DNA of 46,229 nucleotides from JAGZEG01 sp963930185 (GCA_963930185.1 CAWVLT010000012.1:1-46229), one strand, 5' to 3'; numbered from the stretch's first letter, positions 26,732 through 34,654 are shown. The notes: generated from the letters alone by a model not told the origin. A program made the numbers and translations.

Positions 26732-27208
26732 TTGACGGTTTTGGAACCGAAGGAACTTGCATACACCATCGCCCGCATCATCGACGACAAGCAGGGCAAG
26801 GACATCACGATCCTGGACCTGCGGGGCATGGCTGACATCGCCGACTACTTTGTCATCGCGACGGGCATGAACAAGCGCCTCGTCGACGCGCTGGCCGACG
26901 AGGTCGAGAACGTCCTGCGCCCCATGGGGGAGAAGGCCTTTGCCGTGGAGGGTCGCGAGGAGTGCACCTGGCTGCTCATGGACTTCGGCCCGGTCATCGT
27001 GCACCTCTTCCAGCCCGAGGCGCGCGGCTTCTACCGCCTCGAGCGCCTGTGGGGCGACGCGCCACGCTCGGTGTTCCTCGACGGCGAGGTCATCGAGTCG
27101 CCCGCCGAGGCGGCCCGCCAAGGCCAGGCCGACGGCGAGCAGGCCGTCTCCGAGGAGGCGGAAGGGCTCGCGGAGGCCATCGACGACCTCGTCGACGACG
27201 AGGAGTAG
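26732..27208 (+). CDS. rsfS: Ribosome silencing factor RsfS
   Basis: A 158-residue protein read from TTG 26732 after GAGGAAGGA; a second in-frame TTG at 26741 has better spacing to the same site, so the exact start is uncertain by three codons. The family core is clear: ITILDLRGMADIADYFVIATGMNKR, then REECTWLLMDFGPVIVHLF and FYRLERLWGDA. RsfS binds L14 on the large subunit and blocks subunit joining in starvation. The C-terminal 40 residues form an acidic Glu/Asp/Ala tail longer than usual. The gene ends the obg-nadD-yqeK block and faces dinB across a terminator. Confidence 0.94.
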   Translation: MTVLEPKELAYTIARIIDDKQGKDITILDLRGMADIADYFVIATGMNKRLVDALADEVENVLRPMGEKAFAVEGREECTWLLMDFGPVIVHLFQPEARGFYRLERLWGDAPRSVFLDGEVIESPAEAARQGQADGEQAVSEEAEGLAEAIDDLVDDEE

Positions 27209-27256
27209 CCCCACAGGGGCAGCATCCACAGCATGGAGCGGGGCACTTGCCCCTGC

Positions 27257-27297
27257 GAGGCGGGCCACCTGTCCTGAGGGCGGGTGGCCCGCCTCTT
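27257..27297. terminator. Bidirectional terminator between rsfS and dinB
   Basis: A perfect 13-bp GC-rich stem pairs 27257-27269 with 27283-27295. A weaker second hairpin (AGGGGCA with TGCCCCT) lies just upstream. Tails are not T-rich, but the converging genes and stem strength support termination in both directions. Confidence 0.65.
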
Positions 27298-27334
27298 GCC
27301 GTGCGGCCCACATTCGCGCCCGGCGCCCGAGGGC

Positions 27335-28645
27335 CTACGCGTCGTCCTTGTGCTGGGGGGCCGTGTTCGACACCAGCCCCCTGAAGCGCAGCTCGCTTCC
27401 GTACATCGCGGCGGCGTCGCCGAAGCGCTCGCGCAGGCTGTCTGCCGCCCGGGCAAGGGCATCCTGCTGGCGCTGGGTGCGCTCCTGCCGCTCGGAGTCG
27501 TCGAACAGACTGGGCTGGATCGTGTCGTGCGCCTCGAAGCCCGACAGGCCGATGCCCATGAGGCGCACGCTGATCCCCGGCGCCCAGAGCTCGTCGAGCA
27601 GCTCCCGGGCGGCCTGCGCTATGACGTGCTCGTTGTCGGTGCGCCCATCGACGGGCCTGCGCGCGGTGCGCGTGTCGTCGTAGCGATAGGACAGCTTGAG
27701 CGTGACCACGTGCCCCTTGAGCCCCTTGCGGCGCAGCCTGCGCGCCACGATGGCGCTGATGTAGCCGATCGCCGCCTCCAGCTCCTCGCGGCAGGTGAGG
27801 TCCTGGGCGAACGTGCGCTCGTTGGAGACGGACTTCACGTCCTCCGGTGCGCTGCGCTCCAGCACGCGCGAGACCTCCCTGCCCGCCGCGCGCTCGATGA
27901 GGCGCGGGCCGAGCACCCCGAGGCGCGCGGCGAGCTCGTGCTCGTCGGCCGCCGCCAGCTCGCCGAGCGTGCGTATGCCCAGGCGCTCGAGCGTCGCCTG
28001 GGTGCTCGGGCCGATCCCGCTCATCGCGCGCACGGGTATGGGCGCGAGGAACTCGCGCTCGGTGCCCGGGTACACCACGGTGAGGCCGTTGGGCTTGTTG
28101 CGCTCCGAGGCGATCTTGGCGACGGTCTTGTTGGTCGACAGCCCGATGGAGCAGGTCACGCCCAGCTCGGCCACGCGCGCGCAGATGCGCCGCGCGATAG
28201 CCACGGGGTCCTCGTCGGAGAACCGCCCCGGCGTGACGTCGAAGAACGCCTCGTCGATGGAGACCTGCTCCACGTAGGGCGTCTCGTCGAGCACGATGGC
28301 CATGACCTTGGCCGACATCTCGCGGTAGCGGTCGTAGTGGCCGTTGGTCCAGATGGCGTCGGGGCACAGCCGGCGCGCCTGGGCGGAGGACATGGCGGAG
28401 TGGACGCCGTACCTGCGCGCCTCGTACGACGCGGTGGACACCACGCCGCGCTTGTCGGCGTCACCGCCCACGATGAGGGGCTTGCCGCGCCACTCGGGGT
28501 GGTCGAGCTGCTCCACCGAGGCGAAGAACGCGTCGAGGTCGAGCAGCCCCACGGCGGGGCCGTCCCAGCGCATCTGGGACGCCCGTGCCTGCGGGTGCGC
28601 TCCGCGCGCGGCCGTGTTGTGGGGTATGTCGCGTCTCTCGTCCAT
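27335..28645 (-). CDS. dinB: DNA polymerase IV (Y-family translesion polymerase)
   Basis: ATG 28645 gives 436 residues; the open frame extends further upstream but into the divergent promoter region. The palm has LDLDAFFASVE (metal Asp36, steric-gate Phe41) and SIDEAFFDV (Asp131, Glu132). The helix-hairpin-helix MSGIGPSTQATLERLGI follows at about 208-224, and the little-finger domain at about 270-370. A clamp-binding motif QPSLF is at 377-381, with a further 55-residue C-terminal extension. A -10-like TATACT (28657-28652) sits so close to the ATG that the transcript would start at or beside it, and no SD is visible, so the mRNA is probably leaderless. An SOS-like box lies about 42 bases upstream. 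Confidence 0.95.
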   Translation of the reverse strand: MDERRDIPHNTAARGAHPQARASQMRWDGPAVGLLDLDAFFASVEQLDHPEWRGKPLIVGGDADKRGVVSTASYEARRYGVHSAMSSAQARRLCPDAIWTNGHYDRYREMSAKVMAIVLDETPYVEQVSIDEAFFDVTPGRFSDEDPVAIARRICARVAELGVTCSIGLSTNKTVAKIASERNKPNGLTVVYPGTEREFLAPIPVRAMSGIGPSTQATLERLGIRTLGELAAADEHELAARLGVLGPRLIERAAGREVSRVLERSAPEDVKSVSNERTFAQDLTCREELEAAIGYISAIVARRLRRKGLKGHVVTLKLSYRYDDTRTARRPVDGRTDNEHVIAQAARELLDELWAPGISVRLMGIGLSGFEAHDTIQPSLFDDSERQERTQRQQDALARAADSLRERFGDAAAMYGSELRFRGLVSNTAPQHKDDA

Positions 28646-28686
28646 GTCCCGAGTATAGCCAATTTGGGTGCGTGCGTACAGGATAT

Positions 28687-28700
28687 CGAACATGTGTACG
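28687..28700. promoter_or_regulatory. LexA (SOS) box-like site between dinB and a divergent gene
   Basis: CGAACATGTGTACG differs at one core base from the Gram-positive LexA consensus CGAAC-N4-GTTCG. It lies just upstream of the weak dinB -35 region and overlaps the -35 position of the plus-strand gene, whose -10-like TATACT is at 28720-28725. DNA-damage control of both genes is inferred from this position. Confidence 0.65.
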
Positions 28701-28768
28701 TACGAAACCCAGAATGGTGTATACTGTGCCCGACGGGCATACGGCAGGGCGGACGAGGGGTGAGGCGC

Positions 28769-29425
28769 ATGGCATGCACATCGAGGGAACCAGGGGCCGG
28801 CGAGGGCGGCACGCACCTCCGTGCACGGGCCCAGGGCAGCGAGAGAGCCGCCTGTGCCGACGCGGTCGCCGCGCGAGGGTCCAAGGCGGGCCCCGCGCTG
28901 GGCGCCGCCTGCGTGGTGCCGCCGGCGGAGCGCTTCGTCGGGCGCAACGACTGGTGGGCCTACGTGGCGTGCGTGGCCTCGCTGGTCGTCCCGCTCGCGC
29001 TCGTCCCGCTGGGGCTGCCGCCCCTTGCCGCCGTGGCGTGCGTCGCGCTGCTTCTGGTCAGGACGCTCCCGCCGCTCGCGCGCAACTGGGTGGACCTGTA
29101 CGCCGACCGCATCGTGATCGCCTTCGGGCTGCGCAGGGTGACCGTCTTCGTCTCCCGCGTGGAGGAGGTCGATTTGGGCACGCGCATGTTCGCGCCGATG
29201 GCGAACTCGCGCCACGGCGTGCGCCTGATGGTGGCGGCCCGCGACGTGCCGGGCATGCGCGAGTCCGCCGCCGGGGGAGGCTCCTTCCGCATGCCCGCCG
29301 GCTGGTCGTCCGGTCGTGACGGCGAGGCATGGCCGGGCGAGGTGTTCGTGGCGCTGAACGACAACGAGCGCTTCGTCGCGGCGCTCATCGACCGCATGGA
29401 GCGGCTGTCGACGCGCGACAGGTAG
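28769..29425 (+). CDS. PH-like domain membrane protein
   Basis: A 218-residue protein from ATG 28769, which follows a GAGGGGTGAGG site. The N-terminal 50 residues are Ala/Arg-rich and disordered. A pair of membrane helices (about 62-80 and 82-100, DWWAYVACVASLVVPLALV and PPLAAVACVALLLVRTL) leads to a bacterial PH-like domain (about 106-212): NWVDLYADRIVIAFGLRRVTVFVSRVEEV and a final FVALNDNERFVAALIDRM. Such proteins are common but their ligands are unknown. It is divergent from dinB, with the SOS-like box in its promoter. Its 3' end is 55 bases before the sirtuin gene. Confidence 0.65.
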   Translation: MACTSREPGAGEGGTHLRARAQGSERAACADAVAARGSKAGPALGAACVVPPAERFVGRNDWWAYVACVASLVVPLALVPLGLPPLAAVACVALLLVRTLPPLARNWVDLYADRIVIAFGLRRVTVFVSRVEEVDLGTRMFAPMANSRHGVRLMVAARDVPGMRESAAGGGSFRMPAGWSSGRDGEAWPGEVFVALNDNERFVAALIDRMERLSTRDR

Positions 29426-29480
29426 GCGGCCTCGCGCCGCGCGGACGTGACGTGCGAGTCTGACGAGAGGGGGTCTTGCC

Positions 29481-30221
29481 ATGGCGGGACGCGTGGTGAC
29501 CGATTGCGTGGAGGCGGCAGACGAGCTCAGGGCCGTCTGCGAAAGGTCCGGCCGGCTCGTGTTCTTCGGCGGGGCGGGGGTGTCCACGGCAAGCGGCATC
29601 CCCGACTTCCGCAGTCCCGACGGGCTCTACAGCCAGCGGTTTGCCTATCCTCCCGAGGTGATGCTCTCCCATGACTTCTGCGTGGGGCATCCCGAGGAGT
29701 TCTTCGACTTCTACCGCACCAAGATGATCGCCCTGGGCGCGCGCCCCAACCAGGCGCACAGAAAGCTCGCCGAGCTCGAGCAGGGCGGCCCGCTCACGGC
29801 CGTCATCACGCAGAACATCGACGGCCTGCACCAGGCGGCCGGCTCGCGCTCCGTGCTCGAGCTGCACGGCTCGGTGCACCGTAACGTCTGCCAGGCGTGC
29901 GGCGCCAGCTATTCGGCCGAGTGGGTGCTCGAGACGCCCGGCGTGCCGAGATGCCCGGCGTGCGGCGGCGCCGTCAAGCCCGACGTCGTGCTCTACGGGG
30001 AGGAGCTCGACGAGGAGGTGCTGCTCCAGTCCGTGCGTCACATCGCCGCCGCCGACACGCTCATCGTGGGCGGCACCTCGCTTGTCGTCTACCCGGCGGC
30101 CGGCCTTCTGCGCTACTTCTCGGGCGACACGCTCGTCATCGTGAACCGCGACGTCACCCCGCTCGACCATCAGGCCGACCTGGTGATCCAAGCGGACATT
30201 GCCAAGGCGTTTGACTTCTAG
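29481..30221 (+). CDS. cobB: NAD-dependent protein deacylase, sirtuin family
   Basis: A 246-residue Sir2 enzyme that removes acyl groups from lysines using NAD. ATG 29481 follows AGAGGGGG. The NAD-binding GGAGVSTASGIPDFRS (30-45), TQNIDGLH (110-117) and catalytic His129 (LHGSVH) are present. The zinc-binding cysteines are 137, 140, 158 and 161 (CQAC ... CPAC). The Tyr-x-x-Arg pair of SIRT5-type desuccinylases is not evident in the equivalent loop, so deacetylation is the likelier activity. It is followed by paired hairpins and a GNAT acetyltransferase. Confidence 0.95.
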   Translation: MAGRVVTDCVEAADELRAVCERSGRLVFFGGAGVSTASGIPDFRSPDGLYSQRFAYPPEVMLSHDFCVGHPEEFFDFYRTKMIALGARPNQAHRKLAELEQGGPLTAVITQNIDGLHQAAGSRSVLELHGSVHRNVCQACGASYSAEWVLETPGVPRCPACGGAVKPDVVLYGEELDEEVLLQSVRHIAAADTLIVGGTSLVVYPAAGLLRYFSGDTLVIVNRDVTPLDHQADLVIQADIAKAFDF

Positions 30222-30239
30222 TGGGGCCCTAGAGTTGTA

Positions 30240-30296
30240 AAAACGCACTGTGATAGTGCGATTTACTGCTAAAAATGCACTGTGACAGTGCGTTTT
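30240..30296. repeat. Tandem near-identical hairpins after the sirtuin gene
   Basis: Two 25-base units (30240-30264 and 30272-30296) differ at three positions and repeat every 32 bases. Each folds into a hairpin around GCACTGTGA-AGTGC. The second has an 11-bp stem (one G-U pair) with arms beginning AAAA and ending TTTT, so it works as a bidirectional terminator. The first has a shorter stem. They separate the sirtuin from the acetyltransferase; a role as double terminator or operator pair is inference. Confidence 0.7.
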
Positions 30297-30357
30297 GGAG
30301 ACAGACGCCATGCAATTCCCTCTTGGGTGCAAGCAGAGGTGACTAGGCAAGAGAAAG

Positions 30358-30867
30358 GTGGCTGCCTACATAGAGATCATCGAGGTTGCCGAGCGCACGC
30401 CCGCACTCATCGGGCAGCTCGTGGAGGTGTGGGAGCGCTCGGTGCGCGCGACGCACGCGTTTCTCGCAGACGCGGACGTGACGCGCATCAAGCGCTACGT
30501 TCCCGAGGCTATCGCGCAGGTGGGCCGCCTGTTCGTGGCGGTCGAGCAAACAAGTGCGGCCGACGGATCGGCGGCTCCGGGCGTCTGCGAGCCGCAGGTC
30601 GCGCCCGCGGCGCCCGTGGCGTTCATGGGGATCGAGGGCGAACGGCTCGAGATGCTGTTCGTCGACCCCGACTACCGCGGTCGGGGCGTGGGCAAGGCGT
30701 TGCTGCTCCACGGCATTGGGGAGTGCGGCGTGCGCGAGCTCACGGTCAACGAGCAGAACCCGCAGGCCGTGGGCTTCTACGAGCACATGGGCTTTGCGAC
30801 GCATCGGCGCAGCGACGCCGACGAGCAGGGCGACCCCTACCCGCTGCTGTACATGCGGTTGGCGTGA
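30358..30867 (+). CDS. GNAT-family N-acetyltransferase
   Basis: A 169-residue protein starting at GTG 30358, with GAGAAAG immediately upstream (tight spacing, so the start is not certain). The acetyl-CoA-binding loop is YRGRGVGKALL, preceded by LEMLFVDPD, and the C-terminal block is ELTVNEQNPQAVGFYEHMGF, all typical of GNAT enzymes. The substrate cannot be told from sequence. The N-terminal EIIEVAERTPALIGQLVEVWERSVRATHAFL resembles the YjaB-like subgroup. It follows the sirtuin but is separated by the paired hairpins, and it converges on the BspA-like gene with only 45 bases between. Confidence 0.88.
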   Translation: MAAYIEIIEVAERTPALIGQLVEVWERSVRATHAFLADADVTRIKRYVPEAIAQVGRLFVAVEQTSAADGSAAPGVCEPQVAPAAPVAFMGIEGERLEMLFVDPDYRGRGVGKALLLHGIGECGVRELTVNEQNPQAVGFYEHMGFATHRRSDADEQGDPYPLLYMRLA

Positions 30868-30912
30868 CGCGGCGGGCGACGGTCGGTCAATCCCGCAGAA
30901 AGCCGAGATAGG

Positions 30913-32157
30913 CTAGCTTTCCGATTCCTCCTCTGCGGACGGGTCTATAAACAAGTCATCCACCGTTTGCTCGCTCGCCGAGTAGTCAAACCAGTAGACA
31001 TCTTCTGGGAAGGTGGTAAGTGAGTCGCATCCGTAAAGCATGCCCTTGAAATCCGTGCAACTAGAGGTGTCGAAGCCTGAGAGGTTGATCGATTCAAGGG
31101 AGAGGCACCGGGCGAACATCCCGCTCATATCCTGGCACGACGACGTGTCGAACCCCGAGACGTCCAGCGACGCGAGCTCCGAGCAGTTGGAGAACATCCC
31201 GCTCATGTCCTGACACGCCGACGTGTCGAACCCCGAGACGTCAAGCGACGCGAGGCTGTAGCACCTGTCGAACATTACACCCATATTCTTGCACGCCGAC
31301 GTGTCGAACCCCGAGACGTCCAGCGACGCGAGCCCCGAACAGATGGAGAACATCCCTCTCATGTCCCGGCATGCCGAGGTGTCGAATCCCGAGACGTCCA
31401 GCGAAGCGAGCTTCGAACAGTCGGCGAACATCAGACACATGTCTTCGCACGTCGAGGTGTCGAACCCCGAGACGTCCAGCGACACCAGTCCCGAGCACAA
31501 GGCGAACATCAGGCTCATGTCCCTGCACGCCGAGGTGTCGAACCCCGAGACGTCCAGCGACGTGAGTCCCGAGCAGTTGGAGAACATCCCACTCATGTTC
31601 TGGCACGCCGAGGTGTCGAACCCCGAGACGTCAAGCAAGGAGAGCTCTGTGCAGACGCTGAACATCCAAGACATATCTTCGCATGCGGATGTGTCGAACC
31701 CCGAGATGTCTAGCGAGATGAGCCCGTAGCACTCGTCGAACATCTTGCTCATATCCCGGCATGCAGACGTGTCGAGGTTGGAGATTCTCGCTGATTTGAG
31801 ATGTGTAAACCCGGCGAATAACCTTCTCGCAGAGGCTGGGCGAACTGGCTCGGCGACCCGGGCGAGCGACACGGCCTCACACCAGTCGGGGTTTTCCTCT
31901 TCTCCGGCCCTTTCGCCTACGTAGTCGGCGAACTCCCGTATCACCGTACGCTTCGGGTCTGGCTGGAGGACCTGCGTGCCCAGATCCAGTAGGCCGTCGT
32001 CGTAGAGGTATGATTTGATCACATCGGTTTGCCCATCCGGGTTGGCGTCATTGCCCTTCTCGTTGGCAATCTTTTGAAGGAGGGATCCCGATGAAAGGAC
32101 GGGCGACACCGCCGCGACGCTGGCAGCGCTTAGAACCTCTCGTCTCGTGTATCCCAT
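30913..32157 (-). CDS. BspA-like (DUF285) repeat protein with twin-arginine leader and cysteine ladder
   Basis: A 414-residue protein from ATG 32157. The N-terminus MGYTRREVLSAASVAAVSP has a twin-arginine motif and a short weakly hydrophobic stretch, suggesting Tat export. Residues 124-381 are ten 26-residue repeats of SLDVSGFDTSAC-x2-M-x2-MF-x2-C type, the DUF285/BspA leucine-rich-like family found on the surface of gut and oral bacteria. Each repeat has two cysteines ten residues apart (133/143, 159/169, 185/195 and so on to 367/377). The second is common in the family; the first replaces the usual Asn-Val (TSNVTDM). There is no C-terminal LPxTG, membrane helix or wall-binding domain; the end is acidic (SAEEESES). 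GC content is visibly lower than in flanking genes, suggesting acquisition by transfer. Confidence 0.85.
   Translation of the reverse strand: MGYTRREVLSAASVAAVSPVLSSGSLLQKIANEKGNDANPDGQTDVIKSYLYDDGLLDLGTQVLQPDPKRTVIREFADYVGERAGEEENPDWCEAVSLARVAEPVRPASARRLFAGFTHLKSARISNLDTSACRDMSKMFDECYGLISLDISGFDTSACEDMSWMFSVCTELSLLDVSGFDTSACQNMSGMFSNCSGLTSLDVSGFDTSACRDMSLMFALCSGLVSLDVSGFDTSTCEDMCLMFADCSKLASLDVSGFDTSACRDMRGMFSICSGLASLDVSGFDTSACKNMGVMFDRCYSLASLDVSGFDTSACQDMSGMFSNCSELASLDVSGFDTSSCQDMSGMFARCLSLESINLSGFDTSSCTDFKGMLYGCDSLTTFPEDVYWFDYSASEQTVDDLFIDPSAEEESES
31015..31788. repeat. 78-bp coding repeats of the BspA-like gene
   Basis: Ten imperfect 78-base units encode the 26-residue protein repeats. 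Near-identical cores such as GTCGAACCCCGAGACGTC recur every 78 bases. The high DNA identity leaves the array open to copy-number change by recombination or slippage. Confidence 0.9.
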
Positions 32158-32551
32158 CGAAAGCTCGCTTTCTATCTATGAGGCTTTCATTACCCTGATG
32201 CCGAAGGCCATTCGATCCCGTTTCTCTTACATGTTTAGATTACTTCTTTGCGTTAGGTATTTCCACTGGATGTATTTAGAACGCGCCAATTGGTTTTGAA
32301 CTCGGTGACACTAGTCGCTTTTACTGGTCGCGCCTTTCCCGGGACGTCCGTACTCCTCGCGGGGAGATCATGTGGTGAGGTTTGATGTCCATCAGTTTTC
32401 AGGTTTGGTTCAGTGGGTACCCATAGCATGAGGGTAGCAGGAAGCTGGCCGTACGGGCTGGCTGCGGAGGCTCAGGAAGCCCGCGGCAGTAGGCGCCCAA
32501 GGTCGGCAGAAGGCCACAGACACCAAAGACGACGCAGAGGAGGAGCCAAAG
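32158..32551. other. Intergenic region between BspA-like gene and two-component system
   Basis: This 394-base region has two parts. About 32158-32330 is A/T-rich, matching the BspA-like gene it precedes, and probably holds that gene's promoter, though no convincing -35/-10 pair stands out. About 32330-32551 returns to the local GC-rich composition and forms the leader of the response regulator, ending in a strong GAGGAGGAG site. No RNA gene or long ORF was recognised. Confidence 0.45.
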
Positions 32552-33247
32552 ATGAACGTACTGGTCGTTGAGGACGAGACGAACCTGGCGGACGCGCTCG
32601 CGCACATCATGCGCGACCAGCGCTGGAGCGTCGACGTGGTCTACGACGGCAAGGACGGCCTTGCCTACGGCAAGAGCGGCCTGTACGACGTCATCGTGCT
32701 CGACGTGATGCTGCCCGAGGTCGACGGCTTCGAGGTGGCGCGCCGCCTGCGCGCCGAGGGCAACTCCACGCCCATCCTCATGCTCACTGCCCGCTCGTCT
32801 ATCAAGGACAAGGTGGGCGGGCTGGACTGCGGGGCCGACGACTACATGACCAAGCCCTTCAACCCCGAGGAGCTGCTGGCCCGCCTGCGCGCGCTCAGCC
32901 GGCGCACCGGCGAGGTGGTGCTCAACACGCTGAGCTTCGGCGACCTGTCGCTTGACCTCTCGGAGATGAACCTCACCTGCGGGGAGAACTCGGTGCACCT
33001 GTCGCTGCGCGAGTGTGAGGTCATGAAGCTGCTCATGAGCAACCCGCAGACCACCCTGTCCAAGTCGGCGCTGCTCGCGCGGGTGTGGGGAACCCAGGGC
33101 GAGGCCGGCGCCAACAACGTGGAGGCCTACATCTCGTTCCTGCGCAAGAAGATCTCCTTCCTCGGCTCGGAGGTCACCATCCGCACGATCCGCATGCTCG
33201 GCTACCGCCTGGACGTCGCCGAGCCGGAGGGTGAGGTCGCCCCGTAG
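32552..33247 (+). CDS. Response regulator, OmpR/PhoB type
   Basis: A 231-residue two-domain regulator. The receiver domain (about 1-115) has the acidic pair (Glu7, Asp8), phospho-acceptor Asp51 (VIVLDVMLP), Thr79 and Lys101 (MTKPF). The C-terminal winged-helix DNA-binding domain (about 130-225) has LSLRECEVMKLLMSNPQTTLSKSALLARVWG and a closing IRTIRMLGYRL hairpin. ATG 32552 follows GAGGAGGAG. The partner kinase begins 108 bases downstream. Target genes are unknown. Confidence 0.95.
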   Translation: MNVLVVEDETNLADALAHIMRDQRWSVDVVYDGKDGLAYGKSGLYDVIVLDVMLPEVDGFEVARRLRAEGNSTPILMLTARSSIKDKVGGLDCGADDYMTKPFNPEELLARLRALSRRTGEVVLNTLSFGDLSLDLSEMNLTCGENSVHLSLRECEVMKLLMSNPQTTLSKSALLARVWGTQGEAGANNVEAYISFLRKKISFLGSEVTIRTIRMLGYRLDVAEPEGEVAP

Positions 33248-33355
33248 GCGTCGTGTGGCGCCTGCCGGCCGCCGGGCCCTGCCTGCGCGCGCTGGTGTAG
33301 CATGGGGTCGCGTACGTAGGACGGGGCCCGAGAGGCGATTGGAGCGCGACTGACC

Positions 33356-34654
33356 ATGGCGAACAAGGAGAGGCACTCTGCCGTGGTGAGGAGGCTGCGC
33401 GTCAAGATCGTGGTCATCACCATGGCCATGGCGCTCATCGTGATGACGATCGCGGCCTCGGCCATGCTCGCGGTCAGCTGGAACTCCAGCTACCAGGACA
33501 TCCACAAGGCCCTCACCCACGCCACCGAGAACGGCCCCTCGGAGAGCTACGTCGTGAGCGTGGGAAAGTACGGCTCGCGCGACCGCGGGCCCGACGCCTG
33601 GATCGTCGACGACTCCTCGCTTGACTACATGCCGCTCACGGCCGTGTTCGTGGTCGACGGCGACGGCACGATCCTGGACTCCAACTCCCTGTTCGTCACG
33701 ATGGACGACGACGTGCGCGACGCCGCCATCGCCTCGGCGCTCGCCCAGACCAAAAACGAGGGCCTGCTCTCCGCGCAGGGCGTCTTCTACCAGCGCGCCT
33801 ACAGCGCGCGTGGCATCACCCTGGCCTTCGTCGACGCGGGCTACTTCAACGCGCAGGTTGCCTCGTCGCTTCGCCTGGTCCTCAGCGTCTCGGCCTTCGT
33901 GCTGATTGGCCTGCTCGCGGTGAGCGTGCTGCTCGCCTACCCCATCACCCGCCCGGTGGAGCGCGCGTGGAGCCAGCAGCGCGAGTTCGTGGCCAACGCC
34001 TCCCACGAGCTCAAGACGCCGCTCACCGTCATCATCGCCAACAACGACATCCTCAAGGCGAGCCCGGCGGCCACGGTGGGGGAGCAGGCCAAGTGGGTCG
34101 ACGGCATCTCCTACGAGGCCGGCCGCATGAAGGGGCTCATCGAGGACATGCTCGCCCTGGCGCACGACGAGCAGGTGGACCCGCGCGAGCGGATGTCCAT
34201 GGCCGAGGTGGACCTGTCGACGCTCGTGCGGCAGGCGACCCTGTCGTTTGACGCGGTGGCGTTCGAGTCGGGCGTCGAGATCGTCGAGCAGGTTGAGGAC
34301 AACCAGCTCGTGCACGGCGACAAGGCGGCCCTGGAGCGGCTCGTCAGGACGCTCGTAGACAACGCGCTGAAGTACGCCGGCATGGGCGGCAGGGTCCAGG
34401 TGCGCCTGTCCCACGGCCGCAAGGGCCACCCGGTCTTCTCGGTGAACAACACCGGCGAGCCCATCGACAAGGCCGACCTGCCCCACGTCTTCGACCGGTT
34501 CTGGCGCAGCGACGCGGCGCGCTCCCGCGAGGGCAAGGTGGGCGGCTACGGGCTGGGGCTGGCCATCGCCAAGAGCATCGCCCAGACCCACGGCGCGCGC
34601 ATCTCGGTGACGAGCACCGAGCAGGAGGGCACCACGTTCACCGTGGCGTTCTGA
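33356..34654 (+). CDS. Sensor histidine kinase
   Basis: A 432-residue membrane kinase, partner of the upstream response regulator. Two membrane helices (about 18-40 and 173-195) enclose an extracytoplasmic sensor domain of about 130 residues with no recognised fold. The phospho-accepting His217 lies in FVANASHELKTPLT, only about 20 residues after the second helix, so no HAMP linker is present. The ATPase domain has VDNALKY (Asn336), DRFWRSD and GGYGLGLAIAKS (397-408). ATG 33356 is weakly preceded by a GGAGCGCGA stretch. The signal is unknown. Confidence 0.94.
   Translation: MANKERHSAVVRRLRVKIVVITMAMALIVMTIAASAMLAVSWNSSYQDIHKALTHATENGPSESYVVSVGKYGSRDRGPDAWIVDDSSLDYMPLTAVFVVDGDGTILDSNSLFVTMDDDVRDAAIASALAQTKNEGLLSAQGVFYQRAYSARGITLAFVDAGYFNAQVASSLRLVLSVSAFVLIGLLAVSVLLAYPITRPVERAWSQQREFVANASHELKTPLTVIIANNDILKASPAATVGEQAKWVDGISYEAGRMKGLIEDMLALAHDEQVDPRERMSMAEVDLSTLVRQATLSFDAVAFESGVEIVEQVEDNQLVHGDKAALERLVRTLVDNALKYAGMGGRVQVRLSHGRKGHPVFSVNNTGEPIDKADLPHVFDRFWRSDAARSREGKVGGYGLGLAIAKSIAQTHGARISVTSTEQEGTTFTVAF

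Noticed and set aside
27284..28768. Long plus-strand open frame running through dinB into the PH-like gene
   Set aside because: The part opposite dinB is a GC shadow; only the region from ATG 28769 has a ribosome-binding site, membrane helices and a domain.
27335..30867. dinB-PH protein-sirtuin-GNAT considered as a defence island (Sir2-based anti-phage system)
   Set aside because: The sirtuin is a short single-domain CobB type without an added effector or sensor domain, there is no partner nuclease or Argonaute, and the genes are divergent or separated by terminators.
31015..31788. Regular 78-base repeats considered as a CRISPR-like array
   Set aside because: The repeats are in frame and encode DUF285 units; there are no unique spacers and no cas genes.
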